A DNA stretch of 9,603 bases from CAZITB01 sp964542055 (GTDB lineage Bacteria; Planctomycetota; Phycisphaerae; Sedimentisphaerales; CAMDDF01): positions 1 to 9,603 of the forward strand of contig CAZITB010000106.1 in the NCBI GenBank assembly GCA_964542055.1, given 5' to 3'. Positions 1 through 7,498 of the stretch are shown here, one piece after another. Every line of letters starts with the position of its first letter. The stretch's first letter is position 1. A program made the translations under genes and the position numbers. Below the pieces are notes generated by a model. The model was not told the DNA's origin. It made no database searches and saw only the letters and a program-made list of their open reading frames with translations.

Positions 1-393
1 GTTGTTGGATTTATAGTTTCAGTTTTGACATTGAAAACTACCTATTATCACCATTCTGGTGAGGATGAGGTTTTTTCGGTGTTTTTGCCGCTTATCGTTT
101 TGGCGGTGCCGCTTTATGATTTTGTGAGTGTGAGTTTTTTGCGTATCTCACAGGGCAAAAGTCCGTTTGTCGGTGACACTCAGCATTTTTCGCATAGGAT
201 AAAAAGACGCGGATTGACCGACGCGCAGACAGCCTGGACACTATATGTGGCGACGCTTAGCTGTGGTATAAGCGGTTTGTTTTTGTATGGCGTGGGGCTT
301 GGTGAGGCGATATTGATTTTTTTGCATACTGTTTTGATACTTGTTTTGGTTGCAATACTTGAATCTACTGGAGGAAAAGTTGGAGCAGAATAA
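1..393 (+). CDS. Polyprenyl-phosphate sugar-1-phosphate transferase (WecA/MraY-like), C-terminal part
   Basis: The reading frame is open from the first base, so the gene begins upstream of the window and only the last 130 residues are visible. Members of this family are integral membrane enzymes that transfer a sugar-1-phosphate from a UDP-sugar to a polyprenyl phosphate carrier, the first committed step of many polysaccharide or peptidoglycan pathways. The visible part has hydrophobic segments at the left edge, near bases 70-140 and across about bases 235-360. Between the second and third lies a polar loop containing RISQGKSPF, then D-T-Q-H-F-S-H-R and the run RRGLT. This matches the family's 'gkspf..D..HxxHrl...Gls' loop, whose histidine motif is a hallmark. 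The stop overlaps the start of the next gene by 14 bp, suggesting co-transcription and coupled translation. The neighbouring ligase-like gene favours an envelope polysaccharide role (WecA/TagO-like) over MraY. The sugar substrate cannot be read from this fragment. Confidence 0.8.
   Translation, partial: VVGFIVSVLTLKTTYYHHSGEDEVFSVFLPLIVLAVPLYDFVSVSFLRISQGKSPFVGDTQHFSHRIKRRGLTDAQTAWTLYVATLSCGISGLFLYGVGLGEAILIFLHTVLILVLVAILESTGGKVGAE
370..375 (+). promoter_or_regulatory. Shine-Dalgarno that fixes a TTG start
   Basis: GGAGGA lies four bases upstream of the TTG at 380, inside the end of the preceding transferase gene. It is the only good ribosome binding site near the beginning of the ligase-like frame. 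It argues against the earlier in-frame TTG at 341, which has no such site and would only add 13 residues. Confidence 0.7.
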
Positions 394-2665
394 GTCGAAT
401 TTTTCGTTGAAGTTAATCGGGTTGGTGGTAGTGCTTGGTATTTTGGGAGTGCGAGCGACTTGTACGGAAGGGCTTGGCGGGGGTGAGGCGAATCTGGCGT
501 TGATGAATTTTATAGATGTGGTTAAGAGCCTGTCGCTTTCGATGGTACTGTTAGCAGTTGCTATTATTGGATTACTTATGGTTGTTTGGGGGAAAGTGAA
601 TTTTAAATTCGGATTCATGGAGTTGGGGATCGGTATTTTTTTCGTCGGTGCGGTAATTAGCAGTTTTTTGGCATCGGATGTTCGGACGGCGATTACCAGT
701 TCGTTGATTTTGATGGCGGCAATGTTAGCAGGGGTATTGATCGTGAACCTTGCAGATGGAAAAGAAAAAGTCCGCCTGGTGCTGGTGGTTTTAACAGGAT
801 TAGGGGTGTTGAATTCGCTGGTTTGCATGGAGCAATTCTGGGAAAGTAATGATCAGTTGATAAGGCAGTATGAGGAAGACCCCGGTGAGATTCTTTCGCA
901 GCTGGGAATTGAGGAAGGTACGCTGGAGGAATTTATGCTCGAGCATCGGCTTTATTCGAAAGATGTGAAGGGTTATTTTTTGACGGGCAATTCGGCGGGA
1001 TCGTTTTTTATTCTGGCTGGGGCGGGATGTGCTATGCTGGTTTTTGAAAGCTGGCGTTTGAGAAAAGGAGACGGTTTGCGGTTTTTGTGTACAGTTGGCG
1101 CATTTCTGATAATACTGGCGGGATTGGTTTTGACCAGAAGCAAGGGCGCGATAGGGGGAGTGGTAATCGCGGCGGCAGCTTTTGGTTTGTATCGGATTTT
1201 TGGCAAATATTTGAAAAATTACAGACTTGGGTTTCTTGTTGTTATTTTGGCGGCGGTCTTGCTGGCAGGTTTGTTGTTGATATGGTACGGGATTGAAAAT
1301 GACAGGCTCCCCGGTGGTAATTCGATGCTGGTGAGGTGGCAATACTGGGATTCTTCGGCGGAGATGGTGAAAGATCATCCGTTCGGTGTTGGGGGCGGAG
1401 GTTTTGGTACGTTTTATCCGAGGTATAAGAATCCGGCATCGCCTGAGACAGTAAGTGATCCTCATAATTTTATATTGAGTTTGTTAAGTCAGTATGGATG
1501 GATCGGTTTGGCGGGATTTTTTGCGGCGGCAGGTTGGCCGATGATGAAGGTGGTTTTGAGCAGGCGGGATGATGTTGATCAGGTGCGTGGAAATTATATG
1601 GGTATGAAATGGTTTGTGGCTGTGGTGGTTTTGACCGGGTTAGCAATGGCGTTTTGCAAGGGGCTGGATGTGGGGGGAGATATGGATTTGGCGGTTTTGA
1701 TGATTTTGATTGTTTATATTTTGCCGCTGGCGATACTGTTTTTTGGCGGGTTTTTGCTTTGGCCCCGAAGTGATAAGCTGATAGATAAGAAAGGATTCGA
1801 TTATGTGATACCGATTTGCGGTGTCATTGGTTTTGGGATACATAATCTGATCGATTTCGCGATATTTGAGCCGGGGGTTTGGCTGGGTTTTTGGATTTTG
1901 GTCGGTGTTATTGTCGCGTGCTGGCGGATGGGTAAAGGTTATGACGACAAGCCTCTAAAATTATCTAAAGGCAAACGGATTGCGGCTTCAATTGTTGCGG
2001 TAGGGGTTTATGTAGGTATGTTTTTGTGGGGATATCTGCCAGCAGCCAGGACGTCTGCGTTGCTCGATGAAACAGTGAGAGAATATAAAAAGTTGCGGGA
2101 GCCGAATTTGGATTTGTGGGGCGCGAGACAAGGACAGGTTTACGGCGAGAATATGCTGAAAGGGATTTTGGCTAAATTAGAACAGGGTTGCGAAATAGAT
2201 AAATTTGATCCGACGGTTTGCGAGGTCAGGGGGAAATTTGCAGCCGGTTCGGTTGGTTTGATTGGATTTGACCGGGAGATTCTGGTTCAAGGTCGAAAAT
2301 CTTTTGAGCAGGCGATCGAGCGGGACAGGCACAATTTCAAGCATTATGAAAACCTTGCGGAAATTTATATTTTGCTAAGCAGGATTGGAGATGAGCGGAA
2401 GAATTTAGGACAGGCGTTGGAAAACCTGGTCAGGGCGGTTGATCTTTATCCGGGCAGTGGGCGTCTGCAATATAAGCTAGCGAGTGTTGCTGATAAACTG
2501 GGGGAGAATTTGGTGGCACTGGAGCATTACAGCAAAGCCGTTGAGATAGAGCAAGCCTTCGAGGGACAGTTTAAAGAGATGTATCCCGGTCTGGATGTGG
2601 TAAGCAGACTGGGTAAGGAAAGGTATAAAAGGGCGGTTGAGAGGACTGAGGAGTTGACGGAGTAA
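380..2665 (+). CDS. O-antigen ligase/polymerase-like membrane protein with C-terminal TPR region
   Basis: This is a 761-residue protein starting at TTG 380. Roughly residues 10-550 are a polytopic membrane region with about a dozen hydrophobic helices. It carries the signature of the Wzy_C/O-antigen ligase family: T-R-S-K-G at 252-256, HPFGVGGGGF at 333-342 in a large extracytoplasmic loop, and DPHN at 360-363 followed by a QYGWIG turn. A second H-N-L-I-D-F motif (488-493) resembles the late histidine motif often seen in TPR-fused members. Residues about 639-726 form TPR-like helical pairs (FEQAIERD..., ALENLVRAVDLYP..., ALEHYSKAVEIE). Family members join lipid-linked glycan to an acceptor or polymerise repeat units on the outer face of the inner membrane. 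The TPR tail probably binds a partner protein. The 14-bp overlap with the upstream sugar-phosphate transferase supports a shared polysaccharide operon. Ligase and polymerase cannot be told apart from sequence; glycosylation of protein acceptors is a further option. Confidence 0.8.
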   Translation: MEQNKSNFSLKLIGLVVVLGILGVRATCTEGLGGGEANLALMNFIDVVKSLSLSMVLLAVAIIGLLMVVWGKVNFKFGFMELGIGIFFVGAVISSFLASDVRTAITSSLILMAAMLAGVLIVNLADGKEKVRLVLVVLTGLGVLNSLVCMEQFWESNDQLIRQYEEDPGEILSQLGIEEGTLEEFMLEHRLYSKDVKGYFLTGNSAGSFFILAGAGCAMLVFESWRLRKGDGLRFLCTVGAFLIILAGLVLTRSKGAIGGVVIAAAAFGLYRIFGKYLKNYRLGFLVVILAAVLLAGLLLIWYGIENDRLPGGNSMLVRWQYWDSSAEMVKDHPFGVGGGGFGTFYPRYKNPASPETVSDPHNFILSLLSQYGWIGLAGFFAAAGWPMMKVVLSRRDDVDQVRGNYMGMKWFVAVVVLTGLAMAFCKGLDVGGDMDLAVLMILIVYILPLAILFFGGFLLWPRSDKLIDKKGFDYVIPICGVIGFGIHNLIDFAIFEPGVWLGFWILVGVIVACWRMGKGYDDKPLKLSKGKRIAASIVAVGVYVGMFLWGYLPAARTSALLDETVREYKKLREPNLDLWGARQGQVYGENMLKGILAKLEQGCEIDKFDPTVCEVRGKFAAGSVGLIGFDREILVQGRKSFEQAIERDRHNFKHYENLAEIYILLSRIGDERKNLGQALENLVRAVDLYPGSGRLQYKLASVADKLGENLVALEHYSKAVEIEQAFEGQFKEMYPGLDVVSRLGKERYKRAVERTEELTE

Positions 2666-2705
2666 TTTGTTAATTCGATTTTTTGTCGCTAAGTTTTGAG
2701 TTTTG

Positions 2706-4781
2706 TTATTTCATTGTTTGGAGTTGTTGCTGGAGGGTAACCGGATCGTAAATTGGTGATTTGCAGGAGAAATCGGTGCATATATAAACAGTGGGGTTGT
2801 TTGCAATTGCGGTGAAGTTTTTTAGATAATCGTTAATCGCGAAAAGGTTATTTAAATTTTCCTTTGTGATAGTTATAGTTACGGCGTTTGGCAGATAAAC
2901 AGGTGTGAGGATGTTTTCGAATTTGTTGTTAGCGTCGGCATTTATGGAATGGACGAAAACGATTTCGTGTGAGGGGCCCAGATAAAAGTTCAAAGCACAA
3001 AGCATGCTAAGATGAGAGAGCGGGGACTCTTTTATATCCGCCGAAGCATTTTGGATTATTGACAAGGCTTTGTTTAAGTACGAGTTATTATAAGTGAATT
3101 TGGAAAGTTTGAGCAGGGCGATGGCTGCAGCGGAATTGCCGGAGGGGGTTACGCCGTCATAAAGCGGGACATTTTTGGCGATGAGTTGGGAGCTATATTT
3201 TGGGGTTTGCTGGAGCAGGTTAAAATCGGTGCTGAAATTGTCGAGCATCGTTTGGGCAAGGCTGTCGGCTTTGGCAAGCCAGTCGGGGTTATGATCGGCT
3301 TGGTAAAGTTCGATCAAAGCATTAATCATAAATGCATAATCTTCAAGAAATGACTGAGGATGAGTTTTGCCGTTTCGATAAGCATGAAGGAGTTTACCGT
3401 CCTGATAGAGATTATCGAAAATAAAGTGAGCTGCTTTTTGAGCGGCTTGTAAATAATCTGGATTATCTAAGACTTTGGCAGCGCGGGCAAGAGCTTCAAT
3501 TGTGAGTGCATTCCAATCGGTTAAAATTTTATCGTCTAAAGATGGACGGACTCTTTTATTTCGGATTTCTAATAGTTTGATTTTTGAATCTTGTATGATC
3601 TGTTTGATTTCATCCGGTGTTTTTTTGAATTGCTGAGCGAGGTGATTATAGGTTTTATTTACGTATAAAATGTTTTCGCCGTTTTCAAAGTTTCCTTCGG
3701 CGGTTATGCCGAAACGTGCCTTAAAGATGTCGGCAGATAATGAGGGCAGATTGTGATCTATAAGACTCTCTGTCCATGTGTAGAATTTTCCTTCTACGCC
3801 TTCGGAATCGGCGTCCATCGCCGAATAGAACCCCCCGTCGGGATGGGTCATTTCTGTCTGCAAAAAACTGAAGACATGTTCGATCGTCCGGAGATGTTTG
3901 TTCTGGTAAGTCAGCATATAAGCGGTCGTATATGCCTGGATCAGCAGAGCCTGGTCATAAAGCATTTTCTCGAAATGGGGCGCAAACCACTGGGCATCGG
4001 TTGAATATCGGTGAAAGCCGCCGCCAAGGTGGTCGTGTATTCCGCCTCTTTCGATGGCATTTAAGGTGGTGATGCACATTTCCAGTGCGGAAGAATTTTT
4101 TGTAGCGTGAAAATGCTGAAAAAGAAAGTCCAGGATCAGCGGCTGGGGAAATTTAGGTGCACTGCCAAAACCGGCATTTTGATTGTCATAAATCTGTTCA
4201 AGAATTTCGAAGGCAGTAGTTAAAGTCGTTTCGTCAATTTGGGATACCTGGGATTGAGTTTGCTTATTGAGGTAATTTGTCAAATTTTGGGCCGATTCCA
4301 GAAGGTCGCGGCGGCTGGATTTCCAAGCTTTGGAGATTTGTGTTAGAACCTTATAGAAACCGGGTTTACCGAACATATCATTTGGAGGGAAGTATGTACC
4401 GCCAAAAAAGGGTTTACCCTCAGGGATTAGAAAGACCGAAAGCGGCCAGCCGCCTGCGCCTGTGAGGGCCTGCACAGCGTTCATGTAAATTGCATCGATA
4501 TCGGGACGGGTTTCACGATCGACTTTGATGGAGATGAAATTGTCGTTGAGAATCTTCGCGATTTTGGTGTTTTCAAAACTTTCCTGTTCCATAACGTGGC
4601 ACCAGTGGCAGGTTGAATAGCCGATGGAAAGAAAAATCGGCCTGTCCAGCGATCTGGCAAGTTCAAATGCCTCGTCTGAATACGGATACCAGTTGACGGG
4701 GTTATGTGCATGCTGAAGAAGGTATGGCGAATTTTCATCTATGAGAAAATTTGTATATTTATGGTTAGAATTAGTATTCAT
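2706..4781 (-). CDS. yyaL: YyaL/SPATA20-type thioredoxin-domain protein (DUF255)
   Basis: This is a complete 691-residue protein, close to the usual length of about 690 for the family. Residues 9-135 form the N-terminal thioredoxin-like DUF255 domain. They include the highly conserved start N-S-P-Y-L-L-Q-H, the redox motif C58-H-W-C61, VDRETRPDID near 87-96, and GGWPLSVFL with the cis-proline at 113. From about 195 onward an alpha/alpha toroid (six-hairpin glycosidase-like) region follows, with GFGSAPKFP (203-211) and the strongly conserved stretch H248-D-H-L-G-G-G to F-E-K-M-L-Y-D near 274. The start at 4781 is preferred because AGGGG stands four to five bases upstream. An in-frame TTG at 4793 lacks a comparable site. 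The family is nearly universal but its biochemical role is not settled; the epimerase/isomerase-like fold suggests a sugar-related or redox activity. All key motifs are intact. It is transcribed divergently from iorA and converges on the ligase-like gene, with 40 bp between the stops and no clear terminator hairpin. Confidence 0.9.
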   Translation of the reverse strand: MNTNSNHKYTNFLIDENSPYLLQHAHNPVNWYPYSDEAFELARSLDRPIFLSIGYSTCHWCHVMEQESFENTKIAKILNDNFISIKVDRETRPDIDAIYMNAVQALTGAGGWPLSVFLIPEGKPFFGGTYFPPNDMFGKPGFYKVLTQISKAWKSSRRDLLESAQNLTNYLNKQTQSQVSQIDETTLTTAFEILEQIYDNQNAGFGSAPKFPQPLILDFLFQHFHATKNSSALEMCITTLNAIERGGIHDHLGGGFHRYSTDAQWFAPHFEKMLYDQALLIQAYTTAYMLTYQNKHLRTIEHVFSFLQTEMTHPDGGFYSAMDADSEGVEGKFYTWTESLIDHNLPSLSADIFKARFGITAEGNFENGENILYVNKTYNHLAQQFKKTPDEIKQIIQDSKIKLLEIRNKRVRPSLDDKILTDWNALTIEALARAAKVLDNPDYLQAAQKAAHFIFDNLYQDGKLLHAYRNGKTHPQSFLEDYAFMINALIELYQADHNPDWLAKADSLAQTMLDNFSTDFNLLQQTPKYSSQLIAKNVPLYDGVTPSGNSAAAIALLKLSKFTYNNSYLNKALSIIQNASADIKESPLSHLSMLCALNFYLGPSHEIVFVHSINADANNKFENILTPVYLPNAVTITITKENLNNLFAINDYLKNFTAIANNPTVYICTDFSCKSPIYDPVTLQQQLQTMK

Positions 4782-4815
4782 TTTTCCCCTCAAATTTTGT
4801 TATATCAGTAATTCC

Positions 4816-4843
4816 ATGTTAACAAGATGGGGTAAATTGTCAA
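4816..4843 (-). promoter_or_regulatory. Predicted sigma70-type promoter of yyaL
   Basis: Reading the minus strand, a perfect TTGACA (4843-4838) is followed by a 16-bp spacer and TAACAT (4821-4816). The -10 is preceded by TG plus one base, as in an extended -10. Transcription would start near 4809, giving a leader of about 28 bases before the ATG at 4781. The match is by eye; the host's sigma factor preferences are unknown. Confidence 0.5.
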
Positions 4844-4863
4844 AGAATAATTGCAACCGGTAG

Positions 4864-4892
4864 TTGAAATTGGAAGAGGTATTTAGTACAAT
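4864..4892 (+). promoter_or_regulatory. Predicted sigma70-type promoter of iorAB
   Basis: TTGAAA (4864-4869), a 17-bp spacer and TACAAT (4887-4892) make a near-consensus promoter. Transcription would start near 4899, so the leader before the ATG at 4932 is about 33 bases. The -10 abuts the upstream in-frame ATG at 4893, which would then not be transcribed, an argument for the start at 4932. The two -35 boxes of the divergent promoters are 20 bp apart, so one regulator could act on both. Confidence 0.55.
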
Positions 4893-4931
4893 ATGTTTTC
4901 TATAAATTTTGAAGTAATTAAAGGTATAAAT

Positions 4932-6695
4932 ATGAAACTATTGTTAGGTAATGAAGCATTCGCGCGGGGTGCCTATGAAGCGGGGGCTACGGTAGCTGTG
5001 GCATACCCCGGTACGCCATCGACGGAAATTTTGGAAAATGTAGCGGCTAAATATAAAGATGATATTTACTGCCAATGGTCTCCCAATGAAAAGGTTGCCC
5101 TGGAAGTTGGTGCCGGAGCGGCTCAAACGGGTGCTCGCGTTCTTGTTACGATGAAGCATGTGGGCTTGAATGTGGCGGCTGATCCGTTGATGACACTGGC
5201 ATATACCGGAGTTGCGGGCGGGCTGGTAATAATTGTGGCCGATGATCCCGGCATGCATTCATCTCAAAATGAGCAGGATTCAAGGAATTACGCATATTTT
5301 AGCAAACTGCCCATGCTTGAACCGAGCAGCCCAGCTGAGGCGAAAGAGTTTGTTAAAATAGGTATGGAATTATCGCACAAATATAATACTCCGGTTCTGG
5401 TTCGTTCTGAAACTAGGATAAGTCATTCGAAAGGACCGGTTGAACTTAATGATAGAATTGCACCGCCTACCGAGATCGGTTTTGTAAAAAATCCTCAGCA
5501 GTATGTTACCATTCCGCTTTGGGCGAGAAAAATGCGAGTGCAGCTCGAGGAGAAACTCGGGAAAATGCGACAGGCGTCCAACGAAAGCCCTGAACTTAAT
5601 AAGATCGAGTGGGCTGAAGAATCGCTTGGGATAATAACCTGTGGTATCAGTTACGCTTATGTTAAGGAAGTCTGGCCCCAAGCTTCGGTTTTAAAACTTG
5701 GATGGATAAATCCTTTCCCGGATAAATTGATCAGGGATTTCGCTGCTGGTGTTGACCAGCTGCTGGTTGTCGAAGAAATGGATGATCTGCTGGAGATGCG
5801 GGTAAAAGCCATGGGCATCGATTGTATCGGCCGTGACGTTATTCCTGGAATTGGAGAGCTTACACCGGCGGTGTTGAGAATGTGCAAAGCGAAAATTGAG
5901 GGCGGGGATTATGAGCCGAAAACTACTGTTGAACAGGCAAAAGATTTGCCAGGCCGGCCGCCTGTGCTTTGTCCGGGCTGCCCGCACAGAGGTGTGTTTT
6001 CCGTTTTAAGTAAACAGCGGGATTTGGTCGTTACAGGTGATATCGGCTGTTACAGCCTTGGTTCTCTGCCGCCGCTATCGAGTCTTGATACGATATTGTG
6101 CATGGGCGGCGGTTTTACAATGGCTCATGGAATGGATAAAGCCGGTGCCAAACATAAAGTTGTAGGCATAATGGGCGATAGCACTTTTTTCCATAGCGGC
6201 ATTACCGGTTTGATCGATATTGCATACAACAAAGGTGCTTCAACGTTGATTGTCGTTGATAACAGGACCACGGCAATGACCGGCCACCAGGACCATCCGG
6301 GTACAGGTAAGACGCTTATGGGAGAACCTACCATTGAGGCATCTATCGAAGCGATCGGAAAGGCGTGCGGGATAAAACGGGTCTTTACGGTCAATCCTTA
6401 TGACCTGAAAGAAACTACCGAAATTATCAGCCGTGAAATTGATACCCCAGAAGTCTCTCTTATCGTGAGCAAGGCCGTTTGTCCGCTTGCGGTGCGTGAG
6501 CCGGTTGGCGAGAAAAAATGTATCGATGCGGAAAAATGTAAAAATTGCGGCGTTTGTTTGAAACTTGGTTGTCCTGCTATCGAACGCGGAGAAAAGGGCG
6601 AAAAGCCGAAGATTAACACGCTTCTTTGTTCTGGATGCGGTTTGTGTGAGCAGAGTTGCAATTTTGGTGCAATAACAGTTGAAAAGGAACTATAA
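4932..6695 (+). CDS. iorA: Indolepyruvate:ferredoxin oxidoreductase, alpha subunit
   Basis: This is the large subunit (587 residues, normal for the family) of the cytoplasmic enzyme that converts indolepyruvate and other aryl-pyruvates plus CoA to aryl-acetyl-CoA and CO2, reducing ferredoxin. The start with MKLLLGNEAFARGAYEAG matches the family N-terminus, and AAAGG sits seven bases upstream. An in-frame ATG at 4893 lies at the predicted -10 and has poor spacing to any ribosome site. Domains: an N-terminal pyruvate-oxidoreductase-type thiamine domain (AYPGTPSTE at 24-32; E53 in PNEKVALE, position of the cofactor-activating glutamate); a middle domain; a C-terminal thiamine diphosphate domain with CPGCPHRG (347-354), GDIGCYSLG (369-377) and GDST...DN (415-418, 443-444); and a ferredoxin tail. 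The tail has two cysteine sets, C536-x2-C-x2-C-x4-C547-P and C566-x2-C-x2-C-x3-C576. Both [4Fe-4S]-type sets are intact, so the enzyme should be functional. It implies anaerobic amino acid catabolism, or the reverse carboxylating reaction. Confidence 0.96.
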   Translation: MKLLLGNEAFARGAYEAGATVAVAYPGTPSTEILENVAAKYKDDIYCQWSPNEKVALEVGAGAAQTGARVLVTMKHVGLNVAADPLMTLAYTGVAGGLVIIVADDPGMHSSQNEQDSRNYAYFSKLPMLEPSSPAEAKEFVKIGMELSHKYNTPVLVRSETRISHSKGPVELNDRIAPPTEIGFVKNPQQYVTIPLWARKMRVQLEEKLGKMRQASNESPELNKIEWAEESLGIITCGISYAYVKEVWPQASVLKLGWINPFPDKLIRDFAAGVDQLLVVEEMDDLLEMRVKAMGIDCIGRDVIPGIGELTPAVLRMCKAKIEGGDYEPKTTVEQAKDLPGRPPVLCPGCPHRGVFSVLSKQRDLVVTGDIGCYSLGSLPPLSSLDTILCMGGGFTMAHGMDKAGAKHKVVGIMGDSTFFHSGITGLIDIAYNKGASTLIVVDNRTTAMTGHQDHPGTGKTLMGEPTIEASIEAIGKACGIKRVFTVNPYDLKETTEIISREIDTPEVSLIVSKAVCPLAVREPVGEKKCIDAEKCKNCGVCLKLGCPAIERGEKGEKPKINTLLCSGCGLCEQSCNFGAITVEKEL

Positions 6696-7273
6696 TGAGT
6701 GATACAACAAGTATTGTTTTGGCAGGTGTCGGCGGACAGGGAATTTTGCTCGCTAGTACGATAACGGCAAAAGCTGCGATGAACAGCGGCTTTGAAGTTA
6801 AAATGAATGAAGTACACGGAATGGCTCAGCGCGGCGGATCGGTTATTGCGCAGATTCGTTATGGTAAACAAGTTTACAGTCCGCTTGTAGAAGAAGGAAC
6901 AGCAAAAGTTTTGGCTGCACTAGAACAGGTTGAGGCTTTGCGGTACGCTCATTATCTGGCCGAAGATGGATTGGCAGTGATTTCCAGCCAGAAAATTGTT
7001 CCTGTGACAGTTTCTATGGGCCAGGGAAAATATCCCTCAGATGTAGAACAGAGGGCGAAAAAGATATTTAAAAATTTGATATTTGTCGATGCTGTGGAAA
7101 AAGCGATCGAATTTGGAGATATTAGAGCAGCTAATGTTGTCGTTCTCGGTGCGATGAGCAAGGGGCTTGATTTGGAGCTGGATGCCTGGAAAAGTGCAAT
7201 CGAGGAAAGTGTTAAGCCGCAGTTTGTCGAGATGAATATTAAGGCATTCGAGGCCGGTCGCGCCAGCAAATAA
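6695..7273 (+). CDS. iorB: Indolepyruvate:ferredoxin oxidoreductase, beta subunit
   Basis: This is the small (gamma-type) subunit of the same complex, 192 residues, a usual length. It has the nucleotide-fold glycine motif GVGGQG (11-16) in the first strand and the family signature H41-G-M-A-Q-R-G-G (41-48), followed by Y-S-P-L at 61-64. Its ATG shares one base with the iorA stop (TAATG), and AAGGA lies about six bases upstream within iorA. Translation is therefore very likely coupled and subunits made in equal amounts. No arylacetate-CoA ligase gene follows, although one often accompanies iorAB elsewhere; here the operon appears to end after iorB. No convincing rho-independent terminator is seen downstream. 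Confidence 0.95.
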   Translation: MSDTTSIVLAGVGGQGILLASTITAKAAMNSGFEVKMNEVHGMAQRGGSVIAQIRYGKQVYSPLVEEGTAKVLAALEQVEALRYAHYLAEDGLAVISSQKIVPVTVSMGQGKYPSDVEQRAKKIFKNLIFVDAVEKAIEFGDIRAANVVVLGAMSKGLDLELDAWKSAIEESVKPQFVEMNIKAFEAGRASK

Positions 7274-7305
7274 TTCGGAAATTCGCGTAAATACATGCAA
7301 AATGG

Positions 7306-7367
7306 GGATAAAAGGATAAAATAAGAAGATTTTGATAATCTGTTTATCGTTTTAATATTTTTTATCC
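7306..7367 (+). repeat. Cluster of GATAA/TTATC motifs after iorB
   Basis: GGATAAAA occurs twice in tandem (7306-7313 and 7314-7321), and its inverse TTTTATCC lies at 7360-7367. Another GATAA is at 7334-7338 and a TTATC at 7344-7348, giving five copies of the 5-mer on either strand in about 60 bases. The outer copies could pair as an 8-bp stem with a 38-base loop. That loop holds a small AGATT/AATCT hairpin (7327-7331 with 7337-7341). It could be a weak end-of-operon structure or a set of protein binding sites; AT-richness may explain part of it. Confidence 0.4.
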
Positions 7368-7377
7368 AAAAAAACTC

Positions 7378-7406
7378 TTTACATCACATAAACCCGCGGT
7401 TAGCAT
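7378..7406 (+). promoter_or_regulatory. Predicted promoter of the lipoprotein cassette
   Basis: TTTACA (7378-7383) and TAGCAT (7401-7406) are separated by 17 bp, giving a fair sigma70-type match of five of six and four of six bases. Transcription would begin near 7413, leaving a leader of about 97 bases before the ATG at 7510. A second weaker candidate begins with TTGATA at 7332-7337, but its TAATAT partner (7353-7358) is only 15 bp away. Confidence 0.4.
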
Positions 7407-7424
7407 TTTATATATGTGATGTAA
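7379..7424. repeat. Perfect 12-bp inverted repeat around the promoter (operator candidate)
   Basis: TTACATCACATA at 7379-7390 is the exact reverse complement of TATGTGATGTAA at 7413-7424, with 22 bp between. The left arm overlaps the predicted -35 box and the right arm falls on the predicted transcription start. Arm centres are 34 bp apart, about three helical turns, which suits a dimeric or tetrameric regulator bound to one face of the DNA. The arms contain TCACA and TGTGA in the order opposite to a CRP site, so this is not a standard CRP operator. Confidence 0.6.
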
Positions 7425-7429
7425 TTATG

Positions 7430-7498
7430 TTTTCCGGATATGGATGCGGAAAAAACAGGGGGCAAGAAGCCACCGAAAAAAATTTAAAGATAATTTTT
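7430..7498 (+). promoter_or_regulatory. Structured 5' leader of the DUF11 lipoprotein gene
   Basis: Three possible hairpins follow one another. TTTTCCG (7430-7436) pairs with CGGAAAA (7447-7453) around a 10-base loop. GGC (7461-7463) pairs with GCC (7469-7471), extended by two more pairs after a G-A mismatch. AAAAATT (7478-7484) pairs with AATTTTT (7492-7498) directly before the ribosome binding site. No known riboswitch consensus is recognised. The structures are weak to moderate and were found by eye. They could influence mRNA stability or translation, or be incidental. Confidence 0.35.

Noticed and set aside
241..828. Antisense open frame of 195 codons across the transferase/ligase junction
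   Set aside because: It is antisense to two supported genes. The Ser/Thr/Asn-rich translation has no domain and no credible ribosome site.
800..1465. Long open frame of 221 codons on the minus strand inside the ligase-like gene
   Set aside because: It lies wholly antisense to a well-supported membrane protein and has a low-complexity basic, Pro/Gln/Arg-rich translation with no recognisable motif. It is explained by the strong G+T bias of the plus strand.
2666..2705. Bidirectional terminator between the convergent genes
   Set aside because: The 40-bp gap has T-runs but no inverted repeat long enough to form a terminator stem.
4893..4931. Earlier ATG start for iorA
   Set aside because: It directly follows the predicted -10 box, has no suitably spaced ribosome site, and adds 13 residues not found in the family. 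MKLLLGNEA at 4932 matches the usual start.
7384..7419. CRP-type binding site made of TCACA and TGTGA
   Set aside because: The half-sites are in reversed order and 26 bp apart, not TGTGA-N6-TCACA.
7458..7475. Cyclic di-GMP (GEMM) riboswitch suggested by GGCAAGAAGCCACCG
   Set aside because: Only a short fragment resembles the consensus. The second conserved half and the surrounding stem are missing.
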